From JAWKOK01 sp963765875 (GTDB lineage Bacteria > Chloroflexota > Anaerolineae > Caldilineales > Caldilineaceae), in assembly GCA_963765875.1 (NCBI GenBank), contig CAVXYK010000006.1, positions 372,001 to 436,000 of the forward strand: 64,000 nt of DNA, read 5' to 3'. Below the pieces are notes generated by a model. That model did no database searches, had not been told where the DNA came from, and saw only the letters and a program-made list of their open reading frames with translations. Of the stretch, positions 28,081 to 37,292 are shown one piece after another. How positions within the stretch are numbered: the stretch's first letter is position 1; every line of letters begins with the position of its first letter. The translations under genes were made by a program, and so were the position numbers.

Positions 28081-29188
28081 CTATGGAACGAACAGGACGG
28101 TCCCGCTTCCCGGTTGCGCCAGAACATGCCCATTCTCGAAGACTGTATCACCGCGGAGAACCACGCGTTCGACACGGCCAACGAGCGGTCTGTTCGCAAA
28201 TGGCGTCCAGCCGCAACGGGTGTGCATGTCGGCGTTGGTGAACACGAATTCGGTGCCAATATCGACTTCAACATAGGTGTCCGGCTGCTCAGGCAGGCCA
28301 TAGATACGTCGAGGGTTGACGGAACAGCGTTCTATCACATCATCGAGCATCAGAAGGCCATCGCGCACGGCCGTGAGCAGCAGGGGCAGCATGGTCTCGA
28401 CGCCCGGAACGCCTGGAGGCGGCGTCTCCAACGCCTTCTCTTTCAGTGAGTGCGGAGCGTGATCCGTGGCAAAAATATCGATGATGGCCAGATTCTCCCA
28501 GAGGGCAGCCACATCGTCGGGGGAGGCGAGACGTGGCCGCATGTCGCCGAAATTGCCGAGCCTGGGCAGATCGTCGGTGCTCAAAAAGAGATGATGGGGC
28601 GTTGCTTCGCAGGTCACTGGATAACCGCGCTGCTTGGCAACGCCGATCAGTTCGATCTCGCTACGTCGACTCACATGCACGATGTGGAGCGGCACGCCAT
28701 GAAGATGGCTCAGGGTCAGGCAGACAGGAAGCATCAACTCTTCGGCATGAACCGCAACGGGCCCGATTCCGGCAGGATTGTCCACGCTGCGATAGCCAAC
28801 CGCGCCGGCCTTCTCCGCCCAAGTTCGGAAGAATCGATGCATCAAATCCAGACTGTCGATACGCAGTGAACCAAACGTATCAGATTACGTAGATCTTGAG
28901 CCCGCAGGCCTGCTGAGCCACAGGCAAATAGGCATCGAGATCGGTACTGGTTGCGCCAACAAAAAGCCCGACATCGCAGACAGCTTTCGCTGCCGCTAGT
29001 CGGGCCTTTTCCGTCAATCGTTCCGGTGTAGCGGTTGGTGGCTGGGTGTTGGGCATATCCAGAACGGTGGTCACCCCTCCCGCCAATGCCGCTGCCGTGC
29101 CGGAGTACAGATCCTCTTTGTGCTCGTAGCCAGGTTCACGCAGATGGACATGTGCGTCAACCAGACCAGGCAAACGTGTAGTTGTCAT
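28081..29188 (-). CDS. pyrC: Dihydroorotase (one-base frameshift in this sequence)
   Basis: The N-terminal frame (28880-29188) carries the metal site D-A-H-V-H-L-R-E-P-G and G-G-V-T-T-V-L-D-M-P-N-T. The downstream frame (28081-28845 and its leading part) carries H-I-V-H-V-S-R-R, C-E-A-T-P-H-H-L and F-A-T-D-H-A-P-H-S. An extra A near 28884 separates K-I-Y-V from S-D-T-F-G-S-L; removing it gives one protein of about 368 residues. It cyclises carbamoyl aspartate to dihydroorotate, and the cyclic amidohydrolase motifs are all present. Upstream of pyrB in one unit. Frameshift as sequencing error is likely because the enzyme is normally essential. Confidence 0.9.
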
Positions 29189-29434
29189 GGCTCCCTTGCT
29201 TCTCAGTTAGAAACGCTCTGCCGGTTTAGCCGTCGTCAGTTCACCCTGGCATTGGTTGATCAACACGTGACTGCTGGGCAAACTGTCCTATTCTAGCCGC
29301 AATTACCTCCCACCGCAAAGCTGACAGATCGGCAGCGCTTGCAGGAAGGGAATTGGGATGATAATGTCAGACAAGCAGCAGCCGATCTGGTAAACTAGAA
29401 ATGCCGTTCTGGCGCCAATTAGAAAGGAAGCAGC

Positions 29435-30601
29435 ATGGAAGAGAAATCCAGACTGAAGATCCCGTTCAAGGCAATACTTGTCGGCGGAGCTATACTGGTA
29501 GCCGTCTTTATGCTTTTTAGTGTAGCCGGCCAGTTTTTCTATTTCTTCGAGCGCATCGACCAAGACGAGGTCGGAGTCCAGTTCGAGAGCGGACGCATCA
29601 AGGGGGTGGTCGGACCCGGCGTCTACAGCGATGTTGGGCTGTTTGTCAAGCTGGAGCGCGTCTCCAGCGCAGCAGTCGACTTTGTTGTCACCGACGTAGA
29701 GTTGATTACCCAAGATAAACAGCGCATCGGGCTGATCGTAACCGGTGATGTCTTCCGACCGGGATTGGCCAATGGCGACACGATCCAAGGGCTGTGGGCG
29801 CAATACAATCAACTCTATCTTGACGACCAAGCGGTACGTGATCGCATCGGTCTGCGCGCCCAACAGGCCATGAAAGTATGCGTCGGCGACCGCAACTTTG
29901 ATGACGCTGTCATCGGCACCGGCCGCGATGAACTACGCAACTGCATCGATGACGAAGTCAACATCCTGGCCAGCAACTTCGGCCTGGACGTGGCCAATCT
30001 CGCCGTCCCCGAAGTAATCCTGTCGCCCGATGTACAAGCGGGCCTGGATGAGATCGTACGCAAGCGATTGCAAACGGAGCAAGCCAATCAGGACCTCCTG
30101 CGCGTCAAGGCCGAGGCCGAAGCCGAGCAGGAGAAGCAGCAGGGTGAAATTCGTATCGCCCAAAGTCGCATCCAGGAGGAGTCTCGGCAGCAGCTCATTC
30201 TGGCCGAGCTTGAGGAAGCCAAGATCCAGGCGCAACGCGCGGTCATTGAGGCTGAACGCTCCAACGAACTCACGCGCGTCGAGGCCGAGCGCGCCATCAT
30301 TGAAGCTGAAAAAGTCAACAGTCTGTTGGCCGCAGAAAAGGATTTGGAGATCCAGGCGGCATTGGCCAAAGCAGCAACCGAACGCGCCCAAGCCGATATC
30401 GCCACCCAACTGGCCCTGGCCGAGATGTATGGAGAGAACCCTGAATTCCTTCAACTTCAGATCGTGAATGCCAACGCCAGCGCGTTGCAGCCGTCCGACA
30501 AGATCATCTTCACGCCTGAAGGCACGATTCCTACGCTGGTGTTGCCCGGTCCAGGCATTGTGCCGACCGTCGACACCGGCCAGGCAGCGGCAATCGAATA
30601 G
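29435..30601 (+). CDS. SPFH/band 7 membrane-anchored protein
   Basis: 388 residues. One N-terminal membrane helix (about residues 14-36), then a band 7 domain beginning I-D-Q-D-E-V-G-V-Q-F and containing G-P-G-V-Y, then a long charged coiled coil rich in E/A/Q/R (about residues 205-330), and a hydrophobic C-terminus. Band 7 proteins oligomerise into rings or cages at membranes and often control membrane proteases. GAAAGGAAG precedes the ATG. It is divergent from pyrC, so the 246 bases between them must hold both promoters. No NfeD or protease partner is adjacent. Confidence 0.87.
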   Translation: MEEKSRLKIPFKAILVGGAILVAVFMLFSVAGQFFYFFERIDQDEVGVQFESGRIKGVVGPGVYSDVGLFVKLERVSSAAVDFVVTDVELITQDKQRIGLIVTGDVFRPGLANGDTIQGLWAQYNQLYLDDQAVRDRIGLRAQQAMKVCVGDRNFDDAVIGTGRDELRNCIDDEVNILASNFGLDVANLAVPEVILSPDVQAGLDEIVRKRLQTEQANQDLLRVKAEAEAEQEKQQGEIRIAQSRIQEESRQQLILAELEEAKIQAQRAVIEAERSNELTRVEAERAIIEAEKVNSLLAAEKDLEIQAALAKAATERAQADIATQLALAEMYGENPEFLQLQIVNANASALQPSDKIIFTPEGTIPTLVLPGPGIVPTVDTGQAAAIE

Positions 30602-30772
30602 ACTGTAAATCGACAATTCTTAATGCGCCCTAACGCACGACGGGATTCTCCACCAGCTTGGATCTGGCTGGTAGAGAATCCCATGGGCATCATGCGATGC
30701 GATATGTCGAGCGTGGCCGCCTCTATGCGTTGACAGATTACAAGAAACTATCATCGGTGAACGGAGACACAG

Positions 30773-31318
30773 ATGGGTTTCGCCGCGGAGCTGAATTTTG
30801 ACCCGGCATCGGATACCAGCGTACGGGAGCTTTGGCGCCGGCTCGCCGACGCCGGCATTAGTTCGTTCATGCTTGATGTCGGCGCTGAGCCCCACATAAG
30901 CCTGACCGTTTTTGACGAGACATTTGGCGACTTTAGCCTGGCAAACGCGCGCCAGGTCGTGAATGACTTTGCATCGACGTGTCCCCCGTTCGAGTTCAAG
31001 TTGAGCGCAGTAGGCAGCTTTCCGACCAATGAAGGGGTCGTCTACCTTGCACCGGTCGTAACGCCAGAGCTGCTCAACGCACATGCCGACTTCCATCGAC
31101 GAATCGCAGAAGCGGGCCTCCGGTCACATGCCTACTATCGACCCGGAAACTGGATACCGCACTGCAGCATTGCTTCTCAGCTGGCAGCCCACAGTGTCGG
31201 TGAGGCAGTGGCGCTGTGCAGATCCATGGATCTCTTCAACCCCGGCCGCTTTGAGTCAGTCGCGTTGGTGGAATACAGACCGGTCGTGTATCATGCTCGT
31301 TCTGTTCTGACGGGTTGA
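30773..31318 (+). CDS. 2'-5' RNA ligase / 2H phosphoesterase family protein
   Basis: 181 residues containing two histidine motifs of the 2H superfamily: P-H-I-S-L-T-V-F in the first half and P-H-C-S-I-A in the second. The lobes are related in layout, as in LigT and cyclic phosphodiesterases. Known members ligate or open 2'-5' or 2',3'-cyclic phosphate ends in RNA. GGAG lies upstream of the ATG. A monocistronic position between SPFH and the small-protein gene says little about its substrate. Confidence 0.82.
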   Translation: MGFAAELNFDPASDTSVRELWRRLADAGISSFMLDVGAEPHISLTVFDETFGDFSLANARQVVNDFASTCPPFEFKLSAVGSFPTNEGVVYLAPVVTPELLNAHADFHRRIAEAGLRSHAYYRPGNWIPHCSIASQLAAHSVGEAVALCRSMDLFNPGRFESVALVEYRPVVYHARSVLTG

Positions 31319-31365
31319 CATTGCAGCAAGCGACAAACCACAAGGAAATCGAAAGGTTGCGGCGT

Positions 31366-31394
31366 TTTTCACATCGATGCACTCGTGGTAGAAT
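31366..31394 (+). promoter_or_regulatory. Candidate promoter of the 64-aa protein gene
   Basis: TTTTCA (31366-31371), a 17-base spacer and TAGAAT (31389-31394), 123 bases before the ATG. The -10 matches five of six positions; the -35 matches four. Confidence 0.4.
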
Positions 31395-31516
31395 GCCCTG
31401 CTGTACGCCTTGTAGGGCCAGCGCAGACGGAAGATTGTTTGCGCCGCACCCCCCGTCGGGCGTCGCAGAAATTCAGTTTGTCATTGAGGAAACGTTCCGA
31501 AAAGGAGTAATTGAAC

Positions 31517-31711
31517 ATGGCGTATGCACACACGAATTCCAAGGGCAAGACCTACATCCTGCATTCCAAGACCACCGTTCTGAAGAACGGCCGGGAGCAG
31601 ACCATCTATTTCTTCGGCAAAGAAGAGAAAGAAGGCGCCCTGGACGCTGTGCCGGAAGGCTACGTGGTCTCTGAGAGCAAGAACGGTCTTCCCGTTCTGA
31701 AGCGTGGCTAG
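31517..31711 (+). CDS. Small conserved protein of unknown function (64 aa)
   Basis: A basic, soluble protein with the pattern N-S-K-G-K-T-Y-I-L-H-S, then G-R-E-Q-T-I-Y-F-F-G-K-E, L-D-A-V-P-E-G-Y-V-V and G-L-P-V-L-K. I recall similar short proteins in several bacteria but know no assigned function. AAGGAG precedes ATG 31517; the TTG six bases earlier is not needed. The gene is framed by its own promoter and a strong terminator, so it is probably highly and independently expressed. Confidence 0.85.
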   Translation: MAYAHTNSKGKTYILHSKTTVLKNGREQTIYFFGKEEKEGALDAVPEGYVVSESKNGLPVLKRG

Positions 31712-31730
31712 GATTTGAGAGAGTCACCTA

Positions 31731-31769
31731 AAAGGGGCGTTGGGTAGAAATCTACCCACGCCCTTTTTT
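31731..31769 (+). terminator. Intrinsic terminator of the 64-aa protein gene
   Basis: GGGCG-T-TGGGTAGA pairs with TCTACCCACGCCC around an AA loop, with one bulged T, followed by TTTTTTC. It starts 20 bases after the stop codon. Confidence 0.9.
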
Positions 31770-31832
31770 CATTTTCGGGTTTGGTGTACGGCCCCGTTAT
31801 CGCAACAATTCATGGAAGGAACGGCCATTCGC

Positions 31833-32501
31833 ATGAGCAAATGTCGATCAGAACCGCCGCCCGTCCGCAGTCATCTTTGACATGGACGGTCTCATGCTGG
31901 ATACGGAAAAGATCTATCAACTTGCCTGGTACCGGGCTGCCAATCAACTCGGCTACACCATTCAAGAAGAGCTCTTTTCCAGATTGGTCGGCCTGCGAAC
32001 AGAAGATTGCGAGGCGCTGATTCTTGATGCGCTGGGAGCGAGCTTTCCTCTGGACGAGTTTCACAGACGCTGGATGGAACACTGGATTGAAGAGGCAGAC
32101 CGCAGCGGAATCGACGTGAAGCCCGGCCTCTTCGCATTGCTCAATCGCATTGACGCGCTCGGCATCCCCAAAGCCGTCGCCACATCCAGCACCCGGCCTG
32201 AAGCCGTTCGCAGCCTGCGTCTCGGCTCGCTGGATATGCACTTCTCGATCGTCGTGACCGGCGACGACGTAGAGCAGGGAAAACCGGCGCCCGACATCTT
32301 TCTGGAGGCCGCCCGGCGCCTAGGGGTTCCGCCCGGAGAATGTATGGCCTTCGAAGATTCAAGCGCCGGCGCCATGTCGGCAGCCGCAGCCGGCATGGCT
32401 GTATACATCGTTCCCGATCTCAACGCGCCAACAGACCAGGCCGCATCGGTGGCCGGGGCGTCCTACCGTCTCTGGAAGACGCGCTGGCCTTCTTCGATTG
32501 A
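31833..32501 (+). CDS. HAD-superfamily hydrolase, beta-phosphoglucomutase-like (two frameshifts)
   Basis: The catalytic motif A-V-I-F-D-M-D-G-L has no start codon in its own frame. ATG 31833, with AAGGA upstream, joins it only if one extra base near 31865 is removed. The cap is the four-helix type. Motif 2 is A-T-S-S-T-R, motif 3 G-K-P-A-P-D-I-F, motif 4 F-E-D-S-S-A-G. The natural C-terminus S-L-E-D-A-L-A-F-F-D ends at 32501 in another frame; the frame left open by a change near 32466 runs on into a repeat to 32640. Members dephosphorylate or isomerise small sugar phosphates. Confidence 0.8.
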
Positions 32502-32525
32502 CGTGACATGTGGGCGTACAAGAAG

Positions 32526-32672
32526 AGAGCTCTTTTTGTCACAGATTTACACGGATAAGGAGCTGATTTTCACAGATATTTACCAGGTGTCCAGAGTAAT
32601 CTCGGTACCATCTGTGTTTTATCCTTTTTTATCCGTGTAAATCTGTGGCGAAAAAGGCCTTTTGCAGTGGAG
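32526..32672. repeat. Foldback element ending TTTTGCAGTGGAGTCA (family A, copy 3)
   Basis: TTTTTGTCACAGATTTACAC (from about 32532) plus GGATAA is complementary to TTATCCGTGTAAATCTGTGG (ending about 32649), with few mismatches over about 26 bases. It is followed by AAAAAGGCCTTTTGCAGTGGAGTCA. The misread tail of the HAD gene would run through it. Confidence 0.75.
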
Positions 32673-32765
32673 TCAGCGGATGGAACGCAGATTTCACTGC
32701 TCTTCCTCCGTATCCCCCCCATGCCGACTCCGGATCTCCGTGTTGAAAGCCTTATCGAAGCAGTC

Positions 32766-33629
32766 TCACGTCCCGGCAGATGCCCGAATGTGCTCGGCAA
32801 TCAATTCGGCAAAACGCAGCTCGCTGTTGTCTTGCGGGGCATAGCCGATGATCTTTCGAGCGTTGGCGATGCTCCAGAACGCATGGGAATTCTCGCTGAT
32901 GCCGTAGAAGATCTGGAAGGGCACGCCGAACTCATCCTCAATGTTCTCCGCCTCGACGCTCTTGATGAAAAGCTGTGACATGTCATCTTGACTGATATAG
33001 ACTGCCAGCGCCCGCCGCATGCAGACCAGATCGCCCATCTTGCAGGCCGCTAGATCGGTTTCCCGCGGACCGCCAATGCGAACCTGGACGTTTTCCAACG
33101 GCCGGGGTCGACCATCCTCGGCGTTCATGCGTCCCGTAGCAAAGACGAAGCCAAGATGTTCGTAGGTCTCTTTGGCCCAGCCGTAGTAGTTGTCGGACAG
33201 AGCACGCATCTCCGGATAGACGAAGTCCATCTTGTGGTCGAGAATCAGGCGTTCATAGTAGTCAGCCGCATGGTTGGAACTGGCAACGACAACTCGACGC
33301 ACGCCCTCCTCCAGCGAAACCTGGTAGATATTGAACGCCATCTGAACATTGGCATGCTCGGCCCAGAAATTCTGCTCGGCATCGCTACGGTCCTCCGGCA
33401 CGACAAATCCGCAGTGGATCACCGCATCCACACCAGAGAAGAGATGGCGATAGGCGTCTCGATCCGGATCAAGCAGATCCGCTATCTCAACCCCCGGCAC
33501 TTCTTCACCAAGCTTGTTGGTCGTCTTCACATCAATTAGCTTCAGATCGAAGCGCTCGCGCAGCGCAGGCAACAGTACGCCGGCAATAGTGCCACAGGCG
33601 CCGATCAGCAGTACTTTTCGTTTTGACAT
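32766..33629 (-). CDS. NAD-dependent epimerase/dehydratase family protein, uronate-dehydrogenase-like
   Basis: 287 residues from ATG 33629 (AGAGGATC upstream). Atypical SDR with L-I-G-A-C-G-T-I-A-G at the N-terminus, a catalytic Y-Y-G-W-A-K tyrosine/lysine pair, and S-S-N-H-A-A-D-Y-Y, which resembles the substrate loop of uronate dehydrogenases. Those oxidise glucuronate or galacturonate to aldaro-lactones. The next gene on the strand is a phosphotriesterase-like candidate lactonase, consistent with that pathway. A general sugar epimerase is the alternative. Confidence 0.78.
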   Translation of the reverse strand: MSKRKVLLIGACGTIAGVLLPALRERFDLKLIDVKTTNKLGEEVPGVEIADLLDPDRDAYRHLFSGVDAVIHCGFVVPEDRSDAEQNFWAEHANVQMAFNIYQVSLEEGVRRVVVASSNHAADYYERLILDHKMDFVYPEMRALSDNYYGWAKETYEHLGFVFATGRMNAEDGRPRPLENVQVRIGGPRETDLAACKMGDLVCMRRALAVYISQDDMSQLFIKSVEAENIEDEFGVPFQIFYGISENSHAFWSIANARKIIGYAPQDNSELRFAELIAEHIRASAGT

Positions 33630-33766
33630 GGTTGATCCTCTTTCGTAGTTAGTGGATGATGTACTGTCGGGGGAGAAAGGGTGAGTAGGGGATTGAGGAT
33701 ACCTGGACAACCAATACAGGCAGCCAACACACCCTATTCCCCATTCCCCATTCCCCGATTCCCGCT

Positions 33767-34687
33767 TTACCGCGCATACGCGCTAAATGGATTCCGATGG
33801 GTCAGTTGCTCGATCGTCGCCTGGTCTACACCGGCCGCACGAAGTTTGGGCAGGAAGCGCTCGACAAGCACTGTGTAGGGCTTGGGGATGCCGCCGCCCG
33901 GCTTGGACGGATCATACCAGCCGCGGTCGTGGCTCAGCAGCAGTTTGTCACCGTATCCGGCATCCAACAGTGATCGGATACGCTCGATGAAATAGTCATC
34001 GCTAAAGCCCTCGCTGCCGATGGCGTCAAACTCCAGCCAAGCGCCGCGCCCGGCCATTTCTAGATGCAACTGCACATCCGGCTCAGCTTGGGTGTGGATC
34101 CAGATGAAGCGATCAGCTGTGTAGCCGGCCTCTTCGACAATGTCGAGTTGGTCGCGGACGACACGACCGCGGATGGTGTGGCTGCCGATAATGGCTCCAG
34201 TCTTTGCGCCGGCCCTGGCCGCAGCACGCAGAATCTTGGTCTCGACCGGCGTAATGCCGTCGTCACCGGCGCTGACCTTGATCCAGGCAGCCCGAACACC
34301 CGTATCCCCGATCTCATCCGTCAATTCGGCCAGAAGCCACTCGACCAGTGCATCTTCGTCCGCCTCGTGGGCCCACTGCGGTACCCACGGTTCACGATAG
34401 ATGCCGGTCGGCATCACGACCGGAAAGTCCGTGGCTTGAGACACGGCGAGATCAATATCGGCACGGCGTCCGACCCCTTCGGGCGTGCACTCGACCAACG
34501 CTGTCACGCCCTGCTGCTTGATGGCCTCAATCTGCGGCCCCATGAGGGCAATCACATCCGCCGCCTGCGCACCGCGATAGTTGGCCTTTTCGATGGGGCC
34601 AAGGTCTACAAAAATGTGTTCATGCGGCAGGATCATACCGAGTTCATCGCCCGATTTAGGCCCGAGCGTAGTGATAAGCTGTTTCAT
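33767..34687 (-). CDS. Phosphotriesterase-family metal hydrolase (probable lactonase)
   Basis: 306 residues; ATG 34687 has AGAGGAAAA upstream. Amidohydrolase barrel with the H-E-H metal pair in M-I-L-P-H-E-H-I-F-V-D, a bridging W-I-K-V-S lysine region, G-S-H-T-I-R-G, I-H-T-Q-A-E, and the late metal aspartate in L-L-S-H-D-R-G-W. Family members hydrolyse organophosphates or, more often, sugar or acyl-homoserine lactones. Next to a uronate-dehydrogenase-like gene, sugar-lactone hydrolysis is the natural reading (inference). The upstream frame extension to 34810 runs into a repeat and is not used. Confidence 0.85.
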   Translation of the reverse strand: MKQLITTLGPKSGDELGMILPHEHIFVDLGPIEKANYRGAQAADVIALMGPQIEAIKQQGVTALVECTPEGVGRRADIDLAVSQATDFPVVMPTGIYREPWVPQWAHEADEDALVEWLLAELTDEIGDTGVRAAWIKVSAGDDGITPVETKILRAAARAGAKTGAIIGSHTIRGRVVRDQLDIVEEAGYTADRFIWIHTQAEPDVQLHLEMAGRGAWLEFDAIGSEGFSDDYFIERIRSLLDAGYGDKLLLSHDRGWYDPSKPGGGIPKPYTVLVERFLPKLRAAGVDQATIEQLTHRNPFSAYAR

Positions 34688-34736
34688 GATTTTCCTCTGA
34701 TTTCTGGCTCTCCAAACGATCATAGGTGGACAACCC

Positions 34737-34800
34737 GACCGCCGGGAGATGTCCATGGAACTTCCGCGCTGAGTGCCATTTGCTGACACCTCCCGGAGGT
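34737..34800. repeat. Diverged palindromic element of family C (copy 3)
   Basis: ACCGCCGGGAGATGTCCATGG and CTGACACCTCCCGGAGGT resemble the arms of the elements at 11961 and 26922, with more mismatches. Confidence 0.45.
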
Positions 34801-34855
34801 CTGGCCACACAGGTCGTCAGAGAGCCTGATTTCTACCGACGTAGGACCCTTGTGC

Positions 34856-35809
34856 CTACACCGATATCTCACCGTTGTCAATCAGCCAGCGCACCGACTC
34901 TTGTACTGCCTGCAAGGATGTATAGCGAGGCGCATAGCCGAGCAGGCGTTTGGCCTTTTCAATGCTGCAGCTAGGGCTGTGCGCGATGTGGTCATAGGTA
35001 GCACTGGCTTCACTTTCGGTCACGGTCTGCCGCCATTCTTCCCACGCAAGGTAGCGAAGATTCGGCTCTGCACCGAACCACAGCGCCATCGATTCGGCAT
35101 AGCCGCGCAGCGAGACGGCCCCCGGCGAGACGCTGTGGAAGCTCTCGCCGATTGCAGCACTGGGTCTGGCCAGTGCACACATGAAGCTCTGGGCGACATC
35201 GTCGGCATGCACGTGATGCACGGTCTCCTGGCCAAAGTTGGGCAGGGACAGTTCTTCGCCGGTCGCCAGCCGCTCGTAGACATTTGGATTGAAGTGGCCG
35301 GCCGGGTTTAGCGGCGTCCACCCTGGGCCAACGATATGGCCGGGGTGCAGGATAGTCGCCGGGAAACCATTGAGCCGTTGCTCGCGTAGCAGATAACGTT
35401 CGATGGCGGCCTTGTTGATGCCGTAGTCGCCAAACGGTCTGCGCGGCTGCTCCTCTGTAACGGGCACAACCAGACTCGGCCCATGAACCCAGACCGTGCC
35501 GCAATGCAAGAAGTGCTCCACACGGCCATGCAGCACGTCGACCAATTGGCGAGCGCTCTGCGGCGTGAAGCAGATCATGTCGATCACGGCATCCGGCTTC
35601 AGTTCGAGGATCTGTTGGCCGAATGAACCGTCCGCTTCAGCAGCGGCACGATCGATCTGCACATGGGAGACAAAGGTCCAAGCCCCATTGGGTTGATATG
35701 GCTCTCGCTCCTTACGACTCACAACGATAGTTTCATGACCCGCCTCGACCAGCCGCGGGACCAGGTAGGTGCCCACATGGCCCGTTCCACCGATGACAAC
35801 GACACGCAT
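34856..35809 (-). CDS. NAD-dependent epimerase/dehydratase family protein
   Basis: 317 residues from ATG 35809 with AGGAG six bases upstream. The nucleotide-binding motif is V-I-G-G-T-G-H-V-G-T-Y at the N-terminus; W-V-H-G and Y-G-I-N-K-A supply the catalytic tyrosine/lysine pair; H-V-H-A-D-D-V-A is the usual late motif. It is an extended SDR acting on a sugar or sugar nucleotide. It is in the same orientation as the phosphotriesterase-like and uronate-dehydrogenase-like genes but separated by a repeat, so co-transcription is uncertain. Confidence 0.83.
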   Translation of the reverse strand: MRVVVIGGTGHVGTYLVPRLVEAGHETIVVSRKEREPYQPNGAWTFVSHVQIDRAAAEADGSFGQQILELKPDAVIDMICFTPQSARQLVDVLHGRVEHFLHCGTVWVHGPSLVVPVTEEQPRRPFGDYGINKAAIERYLLREQRLNGFPATILHPGHIVGPGWTPLNPAGHFNPNVYERLATGEELSLPNFGQETVHHVHADDVAQSFMCALARPSAAIGESFHSVSPGAVSLRGYAESMALWFGAEPNLRYLAWEEWRQTVTESEASATYDHIAHSPSCSIEKAKRLLGYAPRYTSLQAVQESVRWLIDNGEISV

Positions 35810-36056
35810 ATCGATCTCCTGTTCAAATTTTCCTGCCACTTCCGGCATAGATGAAGGTTGAATAGTTCGGCCAGTTGGCTTATGCTGACAGATACCTGAC
35901 AGCGATAGCCTGTTCACTGTCAACCTACCACCTTTTGAGAGATCAAACAATCCGTTTTCGCCGCCGGTCAGCTGGGCGTGCCGAAGTATCGCCTGAAGCG
36001 ATGAACATGATCAAACAGGCAAAGAATGACGACAGCAGTGGAGCAGAGCGGTTACC

Positions 36057-36773
36057 ATGCAGCATAAGTTAGAGGTCCAGACGGCAGTAGAGAAGATCAG
36101 TAAGTATGCCAGCAGCGAGAGCGGCGACACGGTCGAGGTGATTGAACGCCCACACGGCGGTATCAGCATCGTCGTCGCCGATGGTCAGCGCAGCGGATAC
36201 AGCGCCAAGGCAATCAGCAACATCGTGGTTCGCAAGGCCATCAGCCTCTTAGCGGAGGGAGTCCGAGATGGGGCGGTCGCGCGTGCCACCCACGATTACC
36301 TGGCACTGCAACGCGGCGGCAAAGTGAGCGCCGAACTCTTCATTGTCAGCGTTGACCTCGTCACCCAGTCACTGGTGATCAGCCGCAATGCACGGTGTCC
36401 CATTCTCGTCTGCCAGGGAGATGATCACGATCGGCTGGATGAAGAGTGCGAAGCCATCGGCATCTATCGAAACACCAAGCCGTCTATTGTTGAGCTGCCG
36501 CTGCAACCGGACATGACGCTCATCGTATTCACAGACGGCGTGTGGAAGGCGGGCTGCCGTTCCGGCGGCACGATCGATCTTCCGCAAGTCCTGGAAAACA
36601 TCGACGACGCACGCGAGAGCTCTGCACAGGCCATCGCCGATGCCATCCTGGCCGAGTCCATGCGGCTCGACGAAGATCGTCCCCGCGACGATGCGACAGT
36701 ACTCGTCCTACGCGTGGTTCCGCAGGCCAAAGCCGATCCGGTTCGGCGTCTATCTATGCGCTTTCCGATCTGA
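36057..36773 (+). CDS. SpoIIE/PP2C-type serine phosphatase
   Basis: 238 residues, a stand-alone phosphatase domain. Metal-binding acids are visible in V-A-D-G-Q-R-S-G, F-T-D-G-V-W and R-P-R-D-D-A-T-V-L-V-L, the three landmark motifs of the SpoIIE/RsbU group. These enzymes dephosphorylate anti-anti-sigma or other regulatory proteins. No sensor, membrane or response domain is attached, and no STAS or anti-sigma gene is adjacent. It is followed on the same strand by a P-loop protein after 45 bases, a possible two-gene unit. Confidence 0.82.
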   Translation: MQHKLEVQTAVEKISKYASSESGDTVEVIERPHGGISIVVADGQRSGYSAKAISNIVVRKAISLLAEGVRDGAVARATHDYLALQRGGKVSAELFIVSVDLVTQSLVISRNARCPILVCQGDDHDRLDEECEAIGIYRNTKPSIVELPLQPDMTLIVFTDGVWKAGCRSGGTIDLPQVLENIDDARESSAQAIADAILAESMRLDEDRPRDDATVLVLRVVPQAKADPVRRLSMRFPI

Positions 36774-36818
36774 CGTTAAATCGATACCATTGACACAACT
36801 GTTCCAATCAGGAGTCGG

Positions 36819-37262
36819 ATGGAAAAATCGCTTCCGATCATCAAGGTAGTCGGCATGAGCGCCGCCGGCAAGTCGACATTGGTCAGCGGCCTACGCCAAC
36901 GCGGCTACGATGCAAGGCCCATTAGCCAGGAACATAGCAACATGCCTGAGCTTTGGCGGCACTTCGAGCGACCGGAAATCCTGATTCACTTGAACCTTAG
37001 CCTGGAAGGTCAACAGACGCGTCGCCCGGACGTCTCCTGGACGCGCAAATGGCACGTGCAGGAGACAGAGCGTCTGGAGCACGCGGTTGGGCATGCTGAC
37101 CTCAAGATTGACACCGAGTCCCTGACTGCCGACCAGGTGCTGGAGATCGTGCTCCACTATCTCAAGCATCAGCGAATCGCCCATCTCGGCGAACCCCTGA
37201 CGCCAATCGTGCGCACGGGTTCATCTGACAAGACGCAGAAGCTGTCCGATGAGATTCAGTAA
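36819..37262 (+). CDS. Small P-loop NTPase (147 aa)
   Basis: Walker A is G-M-S-A-A-G-K-S-T at residues 12-20, in a short protein that resembles nucleoside or adenylylsulfate kinases in the first third only. A likely second strand is I-L-I-H-L-N-L-S. A motif W-T-R-K-W-H-V-Q-E lies in the middle, and no clear Walker B acid pair is evident. AGGAG precedes the ATG. It is probably expressed with the phosphatase upstream. The specific substrate is unknown. The stop codon lies in the first unit of a 14-bp tandem repeat. Confidence 0.7.
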   Translation: MEKSLPIIKVVGMSAAGKSTLVSGLRQRGYDARPISQEHSNMPELWRHFERPEILIHLNLSLEGQQTRRPDVSWTRKWHVQETERLEHAVGHADLKIDTESLTADQVLEIVLHYLKHQRIAHLGEPLTPIVRTGSSDKTQKLSDEIQ

Positions 37263-37292
37263 GTGAGATTCGGTAAGTGAGATTCAGTAAGT
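37251..37292. repeat. Three tandem copies of a 14-bp unit at a convergent gene end
   Basis: GAGATTCAGTAAGT occurs at 37251-37264, 37265-37278 (one change) and 37279-37292. The first copy contains the TAA of the P-loop gene; the third overlaps the stop of the oppositely oriented membrane-protein gene. Confidence 0.9.

Noticed and set aside
32502..32640. C-terminal tail of the HAD protein through the repeat
   Set aside because: A family-typical C-terminus ends at 32501 in the adjacent frame; the tail is translation of a foldback element.
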